DNA of 64,000 bases from Bacillus pseudomycoides (GCF_022811845.1 NZ_CP064266.1:1798001-1862000); one strand, 5' to 3'; counted from the stretch's first letter, positions 16,473 through 25,484 are shown. Notes: generated from the letters alone by a model not told the origin. Made by a program: numbers and translations.

Positions 16473-17579
16473 TTGAAAACATTAGAGCTGCAAGAGCGTT
16501 TAACTGAAATTTTTCAGCATTTACACGAAAACCCTGAAGTAAGTTGGAAGGAATATGAGACAACAGCTTATATTACTAAATTTCTAGAAGAAGAAGGAAT
16601 TTCATATAAAGTATTTGATGATTGTCCTGGGGTGATAGCTGAAATCGGAATGGGAAAACCGGTTATCGCAATTCGTGCCGATATGGATGCATTGTGGCAA
16701 GAGGTAGATGGGGAATTCAAAGCGAATCATTCCTGCGGTCACGATGCTCATATGACGATTGCGATGGGGCTTATTTTACAATTAAAAAATGCCAGTTGGG
16801 AAAGCGGAACAGTTAGATTTATTTTCCAACCTGCAGAAGAAAAAGGAAATGGTGCTTTAAAGATGGTGGAGAAAGGTGCTGTAGATGACGTTGATTTTTT
16901 ATTTGGTGTTCATTTACGTCCACTTGAAGAATTACCTTTAAAAAAAGCAGCACCATCTATTCGTCACGGAGCAGCGGGATTCTTAGAAGCGAATATACAT
17001 GGTGAGGATGCACATGGGGCAAGACCACATCAAGGTGTGAATGCGATTGATGTTATCTCAATGATTAACATCGGATTGAAAAATATATGGTTACCGCCGC
17101 AAAAGTCATACTCTGTAAAAATGACAAAGTGCCAAGCTGGTGGAGATAATTTGAATATCATTCCAGGAAATGGACAATTCGGCTTAGACGTAAGGGCTGA
17201 GAGTAATATATTGCTAGAAGAGTTAATGAAAAAGATAGAACATGTCATTCAGTCAGCTGAATCAATGGGAACGAAGATTTCTTACGAATGGGTTGATATT
17301 GCACCTGGAGCAGAGGTATCGGAAGAGGCAGAACAATTCATGCGTAAAGGAATTCTTGAGATATACGGAGAAGCAGGTTGCACACCACCACTGTATACAA
17401 CAGGAAGTGATGATTTTCATTACTATACAGTGAAAAGGCCGTATGTAAAAGCTGTTATGTTAGGGTTGGGGGCGAATTTAAAGCCAGGATTACACCACCC
17501 TTATATGAAGTTTGATCACTCTTGTATAATGGATGGAGTAAAAATATTGAAACAAACTGTGTTGGAAGTTTTAAAATAG
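16473..17579 (+). CDS. M20-family N-acyl-L-amino acid amidohydrolase
   Basis: A zinc-dependent deacylase of 368 residues. The metal-binding motifs are IRADMDALW near 71, NHSCGHDAHM near 88-97, QPAEEKGNGA near 122 and the distal HHPYMKFDHS near 340. The lid/dimer domain runs about 170-285 with GARPHQGVNAID. The start is TTG 16473 with AGGAAGGAG 8 bases upstream. It is divergent from the racemase-GNAT operon. By analogy with known N-succinyl racemase operons it would release the L-amino acid from the N-succinyl-L form, making the D-to-L route one-way; that role is inferred. Confidence 0.8.
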   Translation: MKTLELQERLTEIFQHLHENPEVSWKEYETTAYITKFLEEEGISYKVFDDCPGVIAEIGMGKPVIAIRADMDALWQEVDGEFKANHSCGHDAHMTIAMGLILQLKNASWESGTVRFIFQPAEEKGNGALKMVEKGAVDDVDFLFGVHLRPLEELPLKKAAPSIRHGAAGFLEANIHGEDAHGARPHQGVNAIDVISMINIGLKNIWLPPQKSYSVKMTKCQAGGDNLNIIPGNGQFGLDVRAESNILLEELMKKIEHVIQSAESMGTKISYEWVDIAPGAEVSEEAEQFMRKGILEIYGEAGCTPPLYTTGSDDFHYYTVKRPYVKAVMLGLGANLKPGLHHPYMKFDHSCIMDGVKILKQTVLEVLK

Positions 17580-17602
17580 TATTGTTCTTATTTTTTATAT
17601 TT

Positions 17603-17632
17603 GAATCAATTGCATAATTGATTCTTTTTCTT
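17603..17632 (+). terminator. Terminator after M20 gene
   Basis: GAATCAATT / AATTGATTC is followed by TTTTTCTTT. Confidence 0.75.
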
Positions 17633-17742
17633 TGTTAGGGAGTAGAATTTCAATAGATAGAAATACAAACTAGCACAAATAGTTCTCGGTATCCCTAGTA
17701 GAAAGCTTTTTGAACATGAGAATAACATGATAATTCCCTTAC

Positions 17743-17830
17743 TTTATCGAGCTATTCCTACCTCAATAGAGAGGTAGGAATAACCCGATTGGTTAGAGTT
17801 AATCATCAGCTGATGAAACCTTTACTTTCT
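17743..17830. repeat. Possible degenerate bcr1 remnant
   Basis: It starts with TTTAT and contains CCTACCTCAA, AGAGAGG and CCCGATTGGTTAGAGTTAATCATC, which match the middle of the full bcr1 at 20616-20773 (CCCGATTGGTGCGGACTAACCATC). Both ends are worn. It includes the inverted repeat TATTCCTACCTC / GAGGTAGGAATA, which may act as the anmK terminator. Confidence 0.5.
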
Positions 17831-17832
17831 TC

Positions 17833-19005
17833 TTAAGAATTTCTTATCTTAATCCAATGATCTGATGTTGGGAAGGATACGTTCCCAAGAACGACAGCGT
17901 TTTTTGCACCTGTAGCATTTGGAACGTTACTTGCGTTACCATGGTAGGTTTCATTTGCAAGAAGAGCAAACGCTATAGCCTCTTTAGCCTCCGAAGAGTA
18001 TCCTAATTCCTCTTGGGTGTAAATTTGAATTGACTCCCCGAGTAGTGATTGAATCATTTTCAGTAACGTTTTATTATAGCTGCCACCGCCTCCAATAATG
18101 ACTTCATCGATTTTAACTTGTGGAAGGATAAATTTGCGATAGTTCTCTACAATAGATTTCGCTGTAAACATTGTTACAGTTGCTACTATATCGTGGCTTG
18201 AAAGATTATTGAACTTATCTAATAGTTTTTCAACATATTGCTTACCAAACAATTCTCTGCCTGTTGTTTTGGGAGGAGGGCTCATAATATAAGGATGATT
18301 TATGCAGTATGATAAGAGCTGTTCATTTATTTTCCCTTGTTTAGCTAAATTACCACCTTCATCGTATCCTATGTTAAACAATTGGCGACATACCTCATCA
18401 ATAATCATATTTCCAGGTCCTGTATCAAAGGCATACATGTCATCTAGTGAAGATTGCTTAGGTAAAACAGTTACATTTCCGATGCCCCCGATGTTTTGTA
18501 ACAACCTTCCCTTTGTTTCACTCCGGTAAAGAATATATTCAGTATAAGGTACCAAAGGAGCACCCTGTCCACCTGCTGCTATGTCCATAGTACGGAAATT
18601 AGATATTACGGTTGTATTTGTTTCGTAAGCAATTACCGAAGGTTCTCCAATTTGCAGAGTTGAGGGGACCAAGTTTTGTTCTTGCAAGGGCTGATGGTAA
18701 ATCGTTTGTCCATGAGATCCTATAAGATCCAACTGCTCTAAAGGAAATCCAGCTTTTTTGCAAACTTCCTTGGTAGCATCTGCAAATAATTTTCCTAGTT
18801 TAAAGTTTAAACTACAAATTAGCTGCACATTAGATGTATCTACAGACAATGACTGTATAATTTCTTCTTTAACATCTTTTGAAAAAGGATGTGTTATAAA
18901 TTCAATCATTTCTAACTCGGTGTTTCGTTTGCTATTATTCACACGTACAAGCACAGCATCAATACCATCCAATGATGTTCCAGACATTAATCCAACAATG
19001 TACAT
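17833..19005 (-). CDS. anmK: Anhydro-N-acetylmuramic acid kinase
   Basis: Cleaves the 1,6-anhydro ring of anhydro-MurNAc and phosphorylates it to MurNAc-6-phosphate, which MurQ then uses. The 390 residues show the family signature GLMSGTSLDGID at the N-terminus and IGSHGQTIYH, QIGEPSVIA, NIGGIGNVT, FDTGPGNM and the C-terminal VIIGGGGSYN. I prefer ATG 19005 because AGGTG lies 8 bases upstream; the ATG at 19011 is too close. It is divergent from murQ across a control region containing a cre site, so it belongs functionally with the murQ island. Confidence 0.92.
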   Translation of the reverse strand: MYIVGLMSGTSLDGIDAVLVRVNNSKRNTELEMIEFITHPFSKDVKEEIIQSLSVDTSNVQLICSLNFKLGKLFADATKEVCKKAGFPLEQLDLIGSHGQTIYHQPLQEQNLVPSTLQIGEPSVIAYETNTTVISNFRTMDIAAGGQGAPLVPYTEYILYRSETKGRLLQNIGGIGNVTVLPKQSSLDDMYAFDTGPGNMIIDEVCRQLFNIGYDEGGNLAKQGKINEQLLSYCINHPYIMSPPPKTTGRELFGKQYVEKLLDKFNNLSSHDIVATVTMFTAKSIVENYRKFILPQVKIDEVIIGGGGSYNKTLLKMIQSLLGESIQIYTQEELGYSSEAKEAIAFALLANETYHGNASNVPNATGAKNAVVLGNVSFPTSDHWIKIRNS

Positions 19006-19086
19006 TATCATAACACCTACTTTACATAGATTTTTTTAATTCCTTGCTAAGCAGCAATGTCGATTCTTATAAAACCATGATGAAAC

Positions 19087-19117
19087 TTTAGGTGGAAGTA
19101 GTAGTGATTCACCTAAA
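19087..19117. repeat. Short inverted repeat in the anmK leader
   Basis: TTTAGGTG at 19087-19094 and CACCTAAA at 19110-19117. The segment TTTAGGTGGAAG also matches the head of the dispersed repeats at 61 and 7700, so it may be a further remnant of that family. Confidence 0.4.
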
Positions 19118-19209
19118 AAATTGACATTGCCAATGAACCTACTTTTTTGGGGAACGATTTCTTTACTCAATGGTATACATCCTTTTCTTATCTTTTTAGT
19201 TTATAAAAA

Positions 19210-19223
19210 TGTAAGCGCTGACA
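19210..19223. promoter_or_regulatory. Catabolite-responsive element (cre)
   Basis: TGTAAGCGCTGACA matches the CcpA consensus TGWNANCGNTNWCA at every position. It lies between anmK and murQ, so both could be under carbon catabolite control. Confidence 0.8.
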
Positions 19224-19265
19224 ATTAGTTATTATACTCGCTAGTTTTCTAATTGTGTAGATTTT

Positions 19266-19315
19266 TTGAAATTTTATTTTAAGATTATTTTTAATTATTG
19301 AAATTTATTTTTAAT
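19266..19315 (+). promoter_or_regulatory. Direct-repeat candidate operator for the MurR-like regulator
   Basis: TTGAAATTTTATTTTAA at 19266 is repeated as TTGAAATTTATTTTTAA at 19298, 32 bases apart, about three helical turns. It lies 60-110 bp upstream of the murQ start. RpiR-family regulators bind AT-rich paired sites of this kind; assignment to the regulator at 26550 is inference. Confidence 0.4.
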
Positions 19316-19374
19316 AGTGCTATAGTTTTATTAAAGAAAGCTTTTAGATTACGAATGATAGAAGGATGATTTAT

Positions 19375-20259
19375 ATGCTAGAACATTTAACAACGGAAGG
19401 TCGTAATGAAAAGACTGTATTTTTAGATGAAATGAAAACGCTTAATTTATTGGAGGTGATGAATGAAGAAGATATGAAAGTTGCTTACTGTGTTCAAAAA
19501 GAACTTCCTCAAATTGCAAAAGCTGTAGAGATGATTGTTGCGGCGATGAAACGCGGCGGTAGATTAATCTATATGGGCGCGGGAACAAGTGGGCGCATTG
19601 GATTGTTGGATGCTGTAGAATGTCCGCCAACGTTTAATACTGATCCTAGTAAAGTAGTAGGTTTAATCGCAGGTGGAGAAAGTGCATTTATTAAGGCGGT
19701 TGAGGGAGCAGAGGATAGTTTTACATTAGGTCGTCAAGATTTAGAGAAAATCCAATTAACGAGTAACGATGTTGTAGTAGGCATTGCTGCCAGTGGACGT
19801 ACACCTTATGTTATTGCAGGGTTAAATTATGCAAATCAACTTGGGGCAGGCACAGTAGCGATAAGTTGCAATAAGGAATCAGAGATTGGAAAAATTGCTG
19901 CAATTGCCATTGAAGTTGTAAATGGACCTGAAGTACTTACGGGATCTACCCGCTTAAAAGCTGGAACTGCTCAAAAATTAGTATGTAACATGCTCTCAAC
20001 AGCTTCAATGGTTGGGATTGGAAAAGTTTATGGGAATTTAATGGTAGATTTGCAGTTAACAAATGAAAAGTTGGTTGAACGTGCAAAACGTATTATTATG
20101 GATGCCACTGAATGCAGCTATGAAGTGGCAGAAAAATACTTAGTAAAAGCAAATAATCAACCTAAGGTTGCCATTGTTATGATTTTAACAAATGTTTCTT
20201 ATGAAGAAGCCGTAGAACGCTTAAACGCAGCAGAGGGATTTATAAGAAAAGCAATTTAA
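19375..20259 (+). CDS. murQ: N-acetylmuramic acid 6-phosphate etherase
   Basis: Cleaves the lactyl ether of MurNAc-6-phosphate to GlcNAc-6-phosphate and D-lactate. The 294 residues contain a SIS domain with GAGTSGRIGLLDAVECPPTF near 65-84, including the catalytic Glu, then GIAASGRTPYV and ATECSYEVAEKYL near the C-terminus. The start is ATG 19375, 8 bases after AAGGA; an ATG at 19366 overlaps that site. It is the first gene of the salvage operon, 36 bp before the PTS IIB gene. Confidence 0.95.
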   Translation: MLEHLTTEGRNEKTVFLDEMKTLNLLEVMNEEDMKVAYCVQKELPQIAKAVEMIVAAMKRGGRLIYMGAGTSGRIGLLDAVECPPTFNTDPSKVVGLIAGGESAFIKAVEGAEDSFTLGRQDLEKIQLTSNDVVVGIAASGRTPYVIAGLNYANQLGAGTVAISCNKESEIGKIAAIAIEVVNGPEVLTGSTRLKAGTAQKLVCNMLSTASMVGIGKVYGNLMVDLQLTNEKLVERAKRIIMDATECSYEVAEKYLVKANNQPKVAIVMILTNVSYEEAVERLNAAEGFIRKAI

Positions 20260-20295
20260 AGCTTCTATATAAAAGTATTATGAGGGGGAGTAAAA

Positions 20296-20607
20296 ATGAA
20301 AGTATTATTTGTATGTTCAGGTGGAATGTCGAGTGCGATTGTTGTAAATGCGTTGAAAAAAGAAGGGGAAAAGCATGGTCAAAATTTAGAAGTATTAGCT
20401 GTTGGTACGCAAGAATTTGATTCAGAGGTTCGAAACGGTTGGGACGTTGCTATGGTTGCCCCACAAGTAAAACATCGATTTGATGGTTTTAAAGCTTCTG
20501 CAGATGAAGCCGGAGTCCCATGTTTAATGATTCCTGCTCAATCATATAGTCCCCTTGGTGGATCTGCTCTATTAAATTTAATTAATGAAATAAGACAATC
20601 AAATTAA
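20296..20607 (+). CDS. PTS lactose/chitobiose-type EIIB component
   Basis: A 103-residue phosphocarrier of the lactose/N,N'-diacetylchitobiose/beta-glucoside PTS family. The phosphorylated Cys is residue 7 in LFVCSGGMSSAIV, which is the expected P-loop position. GAGGGGG precedes the ATG start. It is encoded between murQ and the permease; the bcr1 at 20616-20773 follows its stop almost at once. The transported sugar is not readable from this subunit. Confidence 0.9.
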   Translation: MKVLFVCSGGMSSAIVVNALKKEGEKHGQNLEVLAVGTQEFDSEVRNGWDVAMVAPQVKHRFDGFKASADEAGVPCLMIPAQSYSPLGGSALLNLINEIRQSN

Positions 20608-20615
20608 AGTTGTTA

Positions 20616-20773
20616 TTTATCTTGTTATTCGTGGGTAGTAAGACTCCTGCCTCAAGAATCAGAGAGGAACGAGGAAGATAGGTGGGAGATTACCTACCCG
20701 TAAAATCCCGATTGGTGCGGACTAACCATCATTGGGGGATGAGAAAAAACAACTGATGGAAGTTTCACTTTAT
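20616..20773 (+). repeat. bcr1 repeat, full-length copy
   Basis: 158 bp including a TTTAT at each end (20616-20620 and 20769-20773), matching the TTTAT target duplication known for bcr1. Typical inner parts are GGGTAGTAAGACTCCTGCC, GATAGGTGGGAGATT, CCTACCCGTAAAATCCCGAT, GGTGCGGACTAACCATCATT and GGAAGTTTCAC. It is inserted between the EIIB and EIIC genes of one operon. Confidence 0.93.
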
Positions 20774-20846
20774 TCGTTTGTGAATAGTAAAAACATAATC
20801 TAGCAAGAAATCTTAACTACTAATCAATCTAAAGGGGAAAATACAA

Positions 20847-22136
20847 ATGAACAAATTTGTAGCTTTTTTAGAAAATAATTTATCGACACCTATGGCTAAA
20901 TTGTCTGAGCAGAAACATTTACGTGCAATACGTGATGGTGTAGTTTCTGCTTTGCCATTCATCATCTTTGGGAGCATATTTCTTATCATTGCTTTCCCAC
21001 CCGTAGCAGCAGATTCCGCAATAGGTCAATGGGCAGCAAAACATATCGCGGAGATTTTAATACCTTATCGATTAACAATGTTTATTATGACCCTATATAT
21101 TACGTTCGGAATAGGTCATAGTCTGTCTCAAAGCTATAAGTTAGACCCTTTATCAGGAGGATTATTATCGGTAGCTGCCTTCTTATTCACAATAGGCGTA
21201 AAAATGGTGAAAGATATAGGTTTTGTATTGCCAATGACAAACCTTGGTGGGCATGGGCTCTTTGTAGCGATGATTGTTTCTATATTTTCGGTTGAAATGA
21301 TACGTTTATGTAAGACTAAAAATATTACAATAAAAATGCCAGATTCTGTTCCAACGTCCGTATCTCGTTCATTTGAAGCGTTAATACCAGTTACAATTGT
21401 ACTCTTTATTATGACATTAATTACAGTAGTTGCAGGTGTTGATCTACATTCACTTGTTGATAAAGCTGTTGCACCACTTATTAAAGCAGGGGATACATTA
21501 CCAGGTGTATTAATTCCAGTCTTTTTAATAACATTTTTCTGGTCATTCGGTATTCATGGTGTATCAGTTGTAGGTGCTGTTGCTCGTCCAGTTTGGGAAG
21601 TTTACTTAGCTAATAACTCAGCGGCAGTTGCAGCTGGTACGGCAATCCCTCACGTAGCTCCTGAAACATTCTTTCAATGGTTTATTTGGATTGGTGGATC
21701 TGGTGCAACATTAGGATTAGTAATTGCGATGTTATTAACAGCAAGATCTACTTATAGTAAGACGATGGCGAGAGCAACAATTGTTCCAAGTATATTTAAC
21801 ATCAATGAACCTGTTATTTTTGGGATGCCAATTGTGCTAAACCCAATTTTAATTATTCCATTTATCGTGACACCATTAATTGGTGCAACAGTTGCATACA
21901 TCGCAACGTCAATCGGATTAGTAAATCCAACATATGTAATGGTTCCATGGACATTACCAGCCCCAATAGGTGCCTATCTGTCGACAGGTGGCGATTGGAG
22001 AGCAATTATTCTTGTGTTAGTTAATATTACGATTTCAGTTCTTGTTTATCTACCATTCTTTAAAATGTATGATCAAAAGCTTTTAGCACAAGAAAGTCCA
22101 ACAGAAACAACAGAGGGCACAAACGTAGCCTTATAA
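20847..22136 (+). CDS. PTS lactose/chitobiose-type EIIC permease
   Basis: A 429-residue membrane permease of the Lac/Chb PTS family. It has about ten hydrophobic segments, the substrate-loop segment FNINEPVIFGMPIVLNP near 320-336 with the conserved Glu, and FWSFGIHGVSVVG near 230. AAAGGGG precedes the ATG. It partners with the separate EIIB (20296) and EIIA (23973). MurNAc permeases known from other bacteria (MurP) are of the glucose-type PTS family, so this family choice is unusual in a murQ operon and hints at a disaccharide substrate. Confidence 0.92.
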   Translation: MNKFVAFLENNLSTPMAKLSEQKHLRAIRDGVVSALPFIIFGSIFLIIAFPPVAADSAIGQWAAKHIAEILIPYRLTMFIMTLYITFGIGHSLSQSYKLDPLSGGLLSVAAFLFTIGVKMVKDIGFVLPMTNLGGHGLFVAMIVSIFSVEMIRLCKTKNITIKMPDSVPTSVSRSFEALIPVTIVLFIMTLITVVAGVDLHSLVDKAVAPLIKAGDTLPGVLIPVFLITFFWSFGIHGVSVVGAVARPVWEVYLANNSAAVAAGTAIPHVAPETFFQWFIWIGGSGATLGLVIAMLLTARSTYSKTMARATIVPSIFNINEPVIFGMPIVLNPILIIPFIVTPLIGATVAYIATSIGLVNPTYVMVPWTLPAPIGAYLSTGGDWRAIILVLVNITISVLVYLPFFKMYDQKLLAQESPTETTEGTNVAL

Positions 22137-22137
22137 A

Positions 22138-22192
22138 AATATATGAAAGGAGGTTTGGGACTAATTGCTCCAAACTTCCTTTCATATAAAAG
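22138..22192 (+). terminator. Long hairpin in mid-operon
   Basis: TATATGAAAGGAGGTTTGG pairs with CCAAACTTCCTTTCATATA directly after the EIIC stop. There is little T-run, so it may be a partial terminator or an mRNA-protecting hairpin between the permease and the next gene. Confidence 0.6.
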
Positions 22193-22209
22193 AGAGAAGG
22201 GAGATAAAA

Positions 22210-22494
22210 ATGAATTCAACATCCAGAATTCACTTTTTTAGTTACAAAAGTGCGTTTCTATTTTTTAGTTTTATTCTTGTTTTTAATCTTATCTTTAATC
22301 CTTTAATGAATGCAGTTGGAGTAGATAAACGCTTGTCACTGTACCTAGATAATATCTTTGCAATCAGCGCAGGGTTAACTCTTGTTCTTATTTTTGTTGA
22401 AGGTAAGTTTAAAAACAAGAAACAAGCGTTAATTTTGTTCTTGTCTTTATTAGTAGCGAGTGCACTGATTTGTTACCCAATTGTCTATGCGTAA
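22210..22494 (+). CDS. Small membrane protein in the PTS operon
   Basis: A 94-residue protein with three hydrophobic segments (about 14-33, 46-63 and 74-92) and short charged loops, which suggests an integral membrane protein. The start is ATG 22210 with GAAGGGAG before it; an in-frame ATG at 22165 falls inside the preceding hairpin and is rejected. It is co-transcribed between the EIIC permease and the GH4 enzyme. I do not recognise a family. Its position suggests a helper of the permease, but that is inference. Confidence 0.75.
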   Translation: MNSTSRIHFFSYKSAFLFFSFILVFNLIFNPLMNAVGVDKRLSLYLDNIFAISAGLTLVLIFVEGKFKNKKQALILFLSLLVASALICYPIVYA

Positions 22495-22533
22495 ATGAAA
22501 AAAGTAAGTTATCTAAAATGAGGTGTTAGTGAA

Positions 22534-23856
22534 ATGGGAAAGCGAAACGGAATAAAAATTGCCACAATTGGTGGTGGATCTAGTTACACGCCAGAATTAA
22601 TTGAAGGCTTTATTAAACGTTATGATGAGTTACCAGTTAGAGAACTTTGGTTAGTGGATATTGAGGCAGGAAGAGAAAAGCTTGAGATTGTAGGAAACCT
22701 AGCAAGAAGAATGGTAGAAAAAGCAAGAGTTCCTATGGAAATTCATTTGACGCTAGATCGTCGTCAAGCTTTACAGGATGCTGATTTTGTGACAACGCAG
22801 ATGAGAGTTGGTTTACTAGACGCCCGAATTAAAGACGAGCGTATTCCTTTGCAACTAGGGTTAATTGGGCAAGAAACAAATGGTGCAGGGGGCTTATTTA
22901 AAGCGTTACGAACGATTCCCGTTCTTCTAGAAATCGCAGAAGAAATGCAAAAACTTTGCCCAAATGCATGGTTAATTAACTTTACAAATCCAGCTGGAAT
23001 GGTAACAGAAGCCCTTCTTCGTTACAGCAAGCATAAAAAAGTAATCGGTGTATGTAATGTACCGTTTAATATGCACATGTCTATTTCAAAAATGTTAGGT
23101 GTTGAAATGGAGAGGGTACACATTGATTTCGCTGGACTAAATCATATGGTATTCGGAATACACGTATATGTTGATGATCAAGAAGTAACAGAGAAAGTGC
23201 TTGAAATGCTAGGAAATCCAGAGATACAAATGACAATGAAGAATATTGCCCCACTTCCTTGGAATCCAAGATTTTTGAAATCATTAGGTGTAGTACCTTG
23301 CCCGTATCATCGTTATTATTACAAAACAAAAGATATTTTAGGTGAAGAGTTAGAAGCATTTAAATCAGGGAAAACGCGTGCTGAAATTGTCAAGAAACTA
23401 GAAGAAGATCTGTTTGATTTGTATAAAGATGAAAAACTAGACATTAAACCTCCACAATTAGAGAAGCGGGGTGGTGCATACTACAGTGATGCAGCATGTA
23501 ATGTTATTTCTTCTATCTATAATGACAAAAAAGACATTCAAGTATTAAATATCCAAAACAAAGGCGCAATTAATGAGATCGATTATGATTCAGCGGTTGA
23601 AGTAAGTTGTATTGTGACAAAAAATGGACCGGTTCCTATGACAATGGGGAAATTGCCAGTTCAAGTTCAAGGATTAATTCAGCAAATCAAATCATTTGAA
23701 AGAGTAGGTGCTGAGGCAGCAGTAACGGGTTCTTATGATAAGGCTTTATTAGCTTTAACGATTAATCCACTTATTCCAAGTGATGATTTGGCTGAAGCTG
23801 TATTACAGAAACTATTAGAAGCCCATAAAGAGTATTTGCCTCATTTTTTTAGATGA
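22534..23856 (+). CDS. GH4-family 6-phospho-beta-glucosidase-type enzyme
   Basis: An NAD+- and metal-dependent glycosidase of family GH4, 440 residues, acting in the cytosol on phosphorylated disaccharides delivered by a PTS. The NAD-binding IGGGSSYTPELIEGF is at the N-terminus, then QMRVGLLDAR near 90, the metal-binding Cys in GVCNVPFNMHM near 175 and His in GLNHMVFGIHV near 203. GAGGTG precedes the ATG. Closest in style to LicH/CelF-type 6-phospho-beta-glucosidases. In this operon the substrate may instead be an amino-sugar disaccharide phosphate such as chitobiose-6-P or a MurNAc-containing one; sequence alone does not decide. Confidence 0.88.
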   Translation: MGKRNGIKIATIGGGSSYTPELIEGFIKRYDELPVRELWLVDIEAGREKLEIVGNLARRMVEKARVPMEIHLTLDRRQALQDADFVTTQMRVGLLDARIKDERIPLQLGLIGQETNGAGGLFKALRTIPVLLEIAEEMQKLCPNAWLINFTNPAGMVTEALLRYSKHKKVIGVCNVPFNMHMSISKMLGVEMERVHIDFAGLNHMVFGIHVYVDDQEVTEKVLEMLGNPEIQMTMKNIAPLPWNPRFLKSLGVVPCPYHRYYYKTKDILGEELEAFKSGKTRAEIVKKLEEDLFDLYKDEKLDIKPPQLEKRGGAYYSDAACNVISSIYNDKKDIQVLNIQNKGAINEIDYDSAVEVSCIVTKNGPVPMTMGKLPVQVQGLIQQIKSFERVGAEAAVTGSYDKALLALTINPLIPSDDLAEAVLQKLLEAHKEYLPHFFR

Positions 23857-23972
23857 TTAGGAGAATAATAAATTTAACATTAAAGAAAAACTGAGACCTG
23901 AGATTCTCTGAAACATAAATTCAGTTAGAGAATGTCGTGCCCATACTTTACTACGATTTGGAGTGTTATGAT

Positions 23973-24302
23973 ATGTCAACGGAAATCAATAATAATGAAA
24001 TGGAAATTTTTGAAATTATTTCTCATGGTGGAAATGCAAGAGGTTTAGCTTACGAAGCATTAACAGCTGCAGAGGAATTTGACTTTGAAAGAGCAACGGA
24101 TCTTATTAACCAAGCTGCAGAAGAACTTAGCTTGGCTCATAAGACACAAACAAAGTTAATTCAAGCTGAATTGAACGGAATTCCAAGTGAAAAAACATTG
24201 CTAATGATTCATGCTCAAGATCACTTAATGACCGCGATAAGCGAACAAAAATTGATTGAACATATGATTCGTATCATAAAAAAACTGGCGCCACAACAAT
24301 AA
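23973..24302 (+). CDS. PTS lactose/chitobiose-type EIIA component
   Basis: A 109-residue all-helical phosphocarrier. The phosphorylated His is about residue 80 in MIHAQDHLMTA, with the Mg-binding Asp three residues on; SHGGNARGLAYEAL is the usual first-helix signature. The start is ATG 23973 after GGAGTG; an in-frame ATG at 23937 has no site and adds residues foreign to the family. It lies between the GH4 gene and the MupG-type gene. Confidence 0.9.
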   Translation: MSTEINNNEMEIFEIISHGGNARGLAYEALTAAEEFDFERATDLINQAAEELSLAHKTQTKLIQAELNGIPSEKTLLMIHAQDHLMTAISEQKLIEHMIRIIKKLAPQQ

Positions 24303-24335
24303 TTGGGGATGTAGGAAGGTAAAGGTGATGTAAAG

Positions 24336-25418
24336 ATGAGAAAATTAGGTATCTCCATTTATCCAGAACATTCAACTTTAGAAAAAGATATGGAGTATAT
24401 TGCACTTGCACACAAATATGGATTTAAAAAAATCTTTACTTGCTTGTTGTCAGTAGAAGGTGATAAAGAACAAATTATGAGGGAATTTAAAGAAACAATT
24501 GCATTTGCAAATCAATTAGGTATGGAAGTAATGGTTGATATCTCTCCTCGTGTATTTGGAGATTTAGATATTTCCTATAATGACTTATCATTCTTTGCTG
24601 ATTTAGGAGCGTACGGAATCCGTCTAGATATGGGATTTACAGGAAATGAAGAGTCCATCATGACATATAATCCTTATAATTTGAAAATTGAAATTAATAT
24701 GAGTAATGCAACGCATTATTTAGATAATCTCATTGCTTATAAGCCTAATAAAGAGAATTTAGTAGGCTCACATAATTTCTATCCTCATCGTTATGCGGGG
24801 TTAAGCTATGCTCATTTTCTAAAATGCTGTGAGCAATTTAAACACCATAATATTCGTACAGCAGCGTTCATTAGTTCACACGCAGCAACTTACGGACCTT
24901 GGTCAGTAACAGAAGGTTTATGTACATTAGAAATGCATCGTGAATTACCAATTGTAACGCAAGCCAAACACTTATTTGCAACTAGAGTAATCGATGATGT
25001 GATTATTGCTAACGCATATGCATCAGAGATTGAATTAGAAGCCCTGAGTACATTAAACAGTGAATTACTAACGTTTAATATAGAACTATATGACACAATT
25101 ACAGAGTTAGAGAAAAAGATTGTGCTGGAAGAATTTCATTTTTATCGTGGAGACGTTTCTGAATACCTTATTCGCTCGACTCAATCACGTGTAAAATATA
25201 AACGAGAAGAATTTAAACCAACCTATACCCCTGATATTAGAAGAGGAGACATTTTAATTGAGAATGAGCTCTATGGACAATACAAAGGTGAATTACAGAT
25301 TGCGTTGAAAGACATGGAGAATTCAGGTAAAACGAATGTGGTTGGCCGGATAGTTGAAGAAGAAATTTTTCTCCTTGATTATCTCAATCCGTGGGAGAAA
25401 TTCCAATTTTCAATTTAG
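24336..25418 (+). CDS. MupG-type 6-phospho-N-acetylmuramidase (DUF871)
   Basis: A 360-residue protein of the DUF871 family (GH170). A TIM-barrel domain (about 1-240) has GISIYPEHS at the N-terminus, MVDISPRVF, RLDMGF, and NFYPHRYAGLS and ISSHAATYGPW near the active site; a C-terminal beta domain follows (about 245-355). The founding member, S. aureus MupG, splits MurNAc-6-phosphate-GlcNAc inside the cell and is encoded with murQ and a MurNAc PTS. The same neighbourhood here supports that role. Confidence 0.85.
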   Translation: MRKLGISIYPEHSTLEKDMEYIALAHKYGFKKIFTCLLSVEGDKEQIMREFKETIAFANQLGMEVMVDISPRVFGDLDISYNDLSFFADLGAYGIRLDMGFTGNEESIMTYNPYNLKIEINMSNATHYLDNLIAYKPNKENLVGSHNFYPHRYAGLSYAHFLKCCEQFKHHNIRTAAFISSHAATYGPWSVTEGLCTLEMHRELPIVTQAKHLFATRVIDDVIIANAYASEIELEALSTLNSELLTFNIELYDTITELEKKIVLEEFHFYRGDVSEYLIRSTQSRVKYKREEFKPTYTPDIRRGDILIENELYGQYKGELQIALKDMENSGKTNVVGRIVEEEIFLLDYLNPWEKFQFSI

Positions 25419-25484
25419 TAATTTTATCGAGAACAACCTCAAAGTAAGGGAAAGGGAAGGGACAGAACGATCCTTCCCTTTTTA

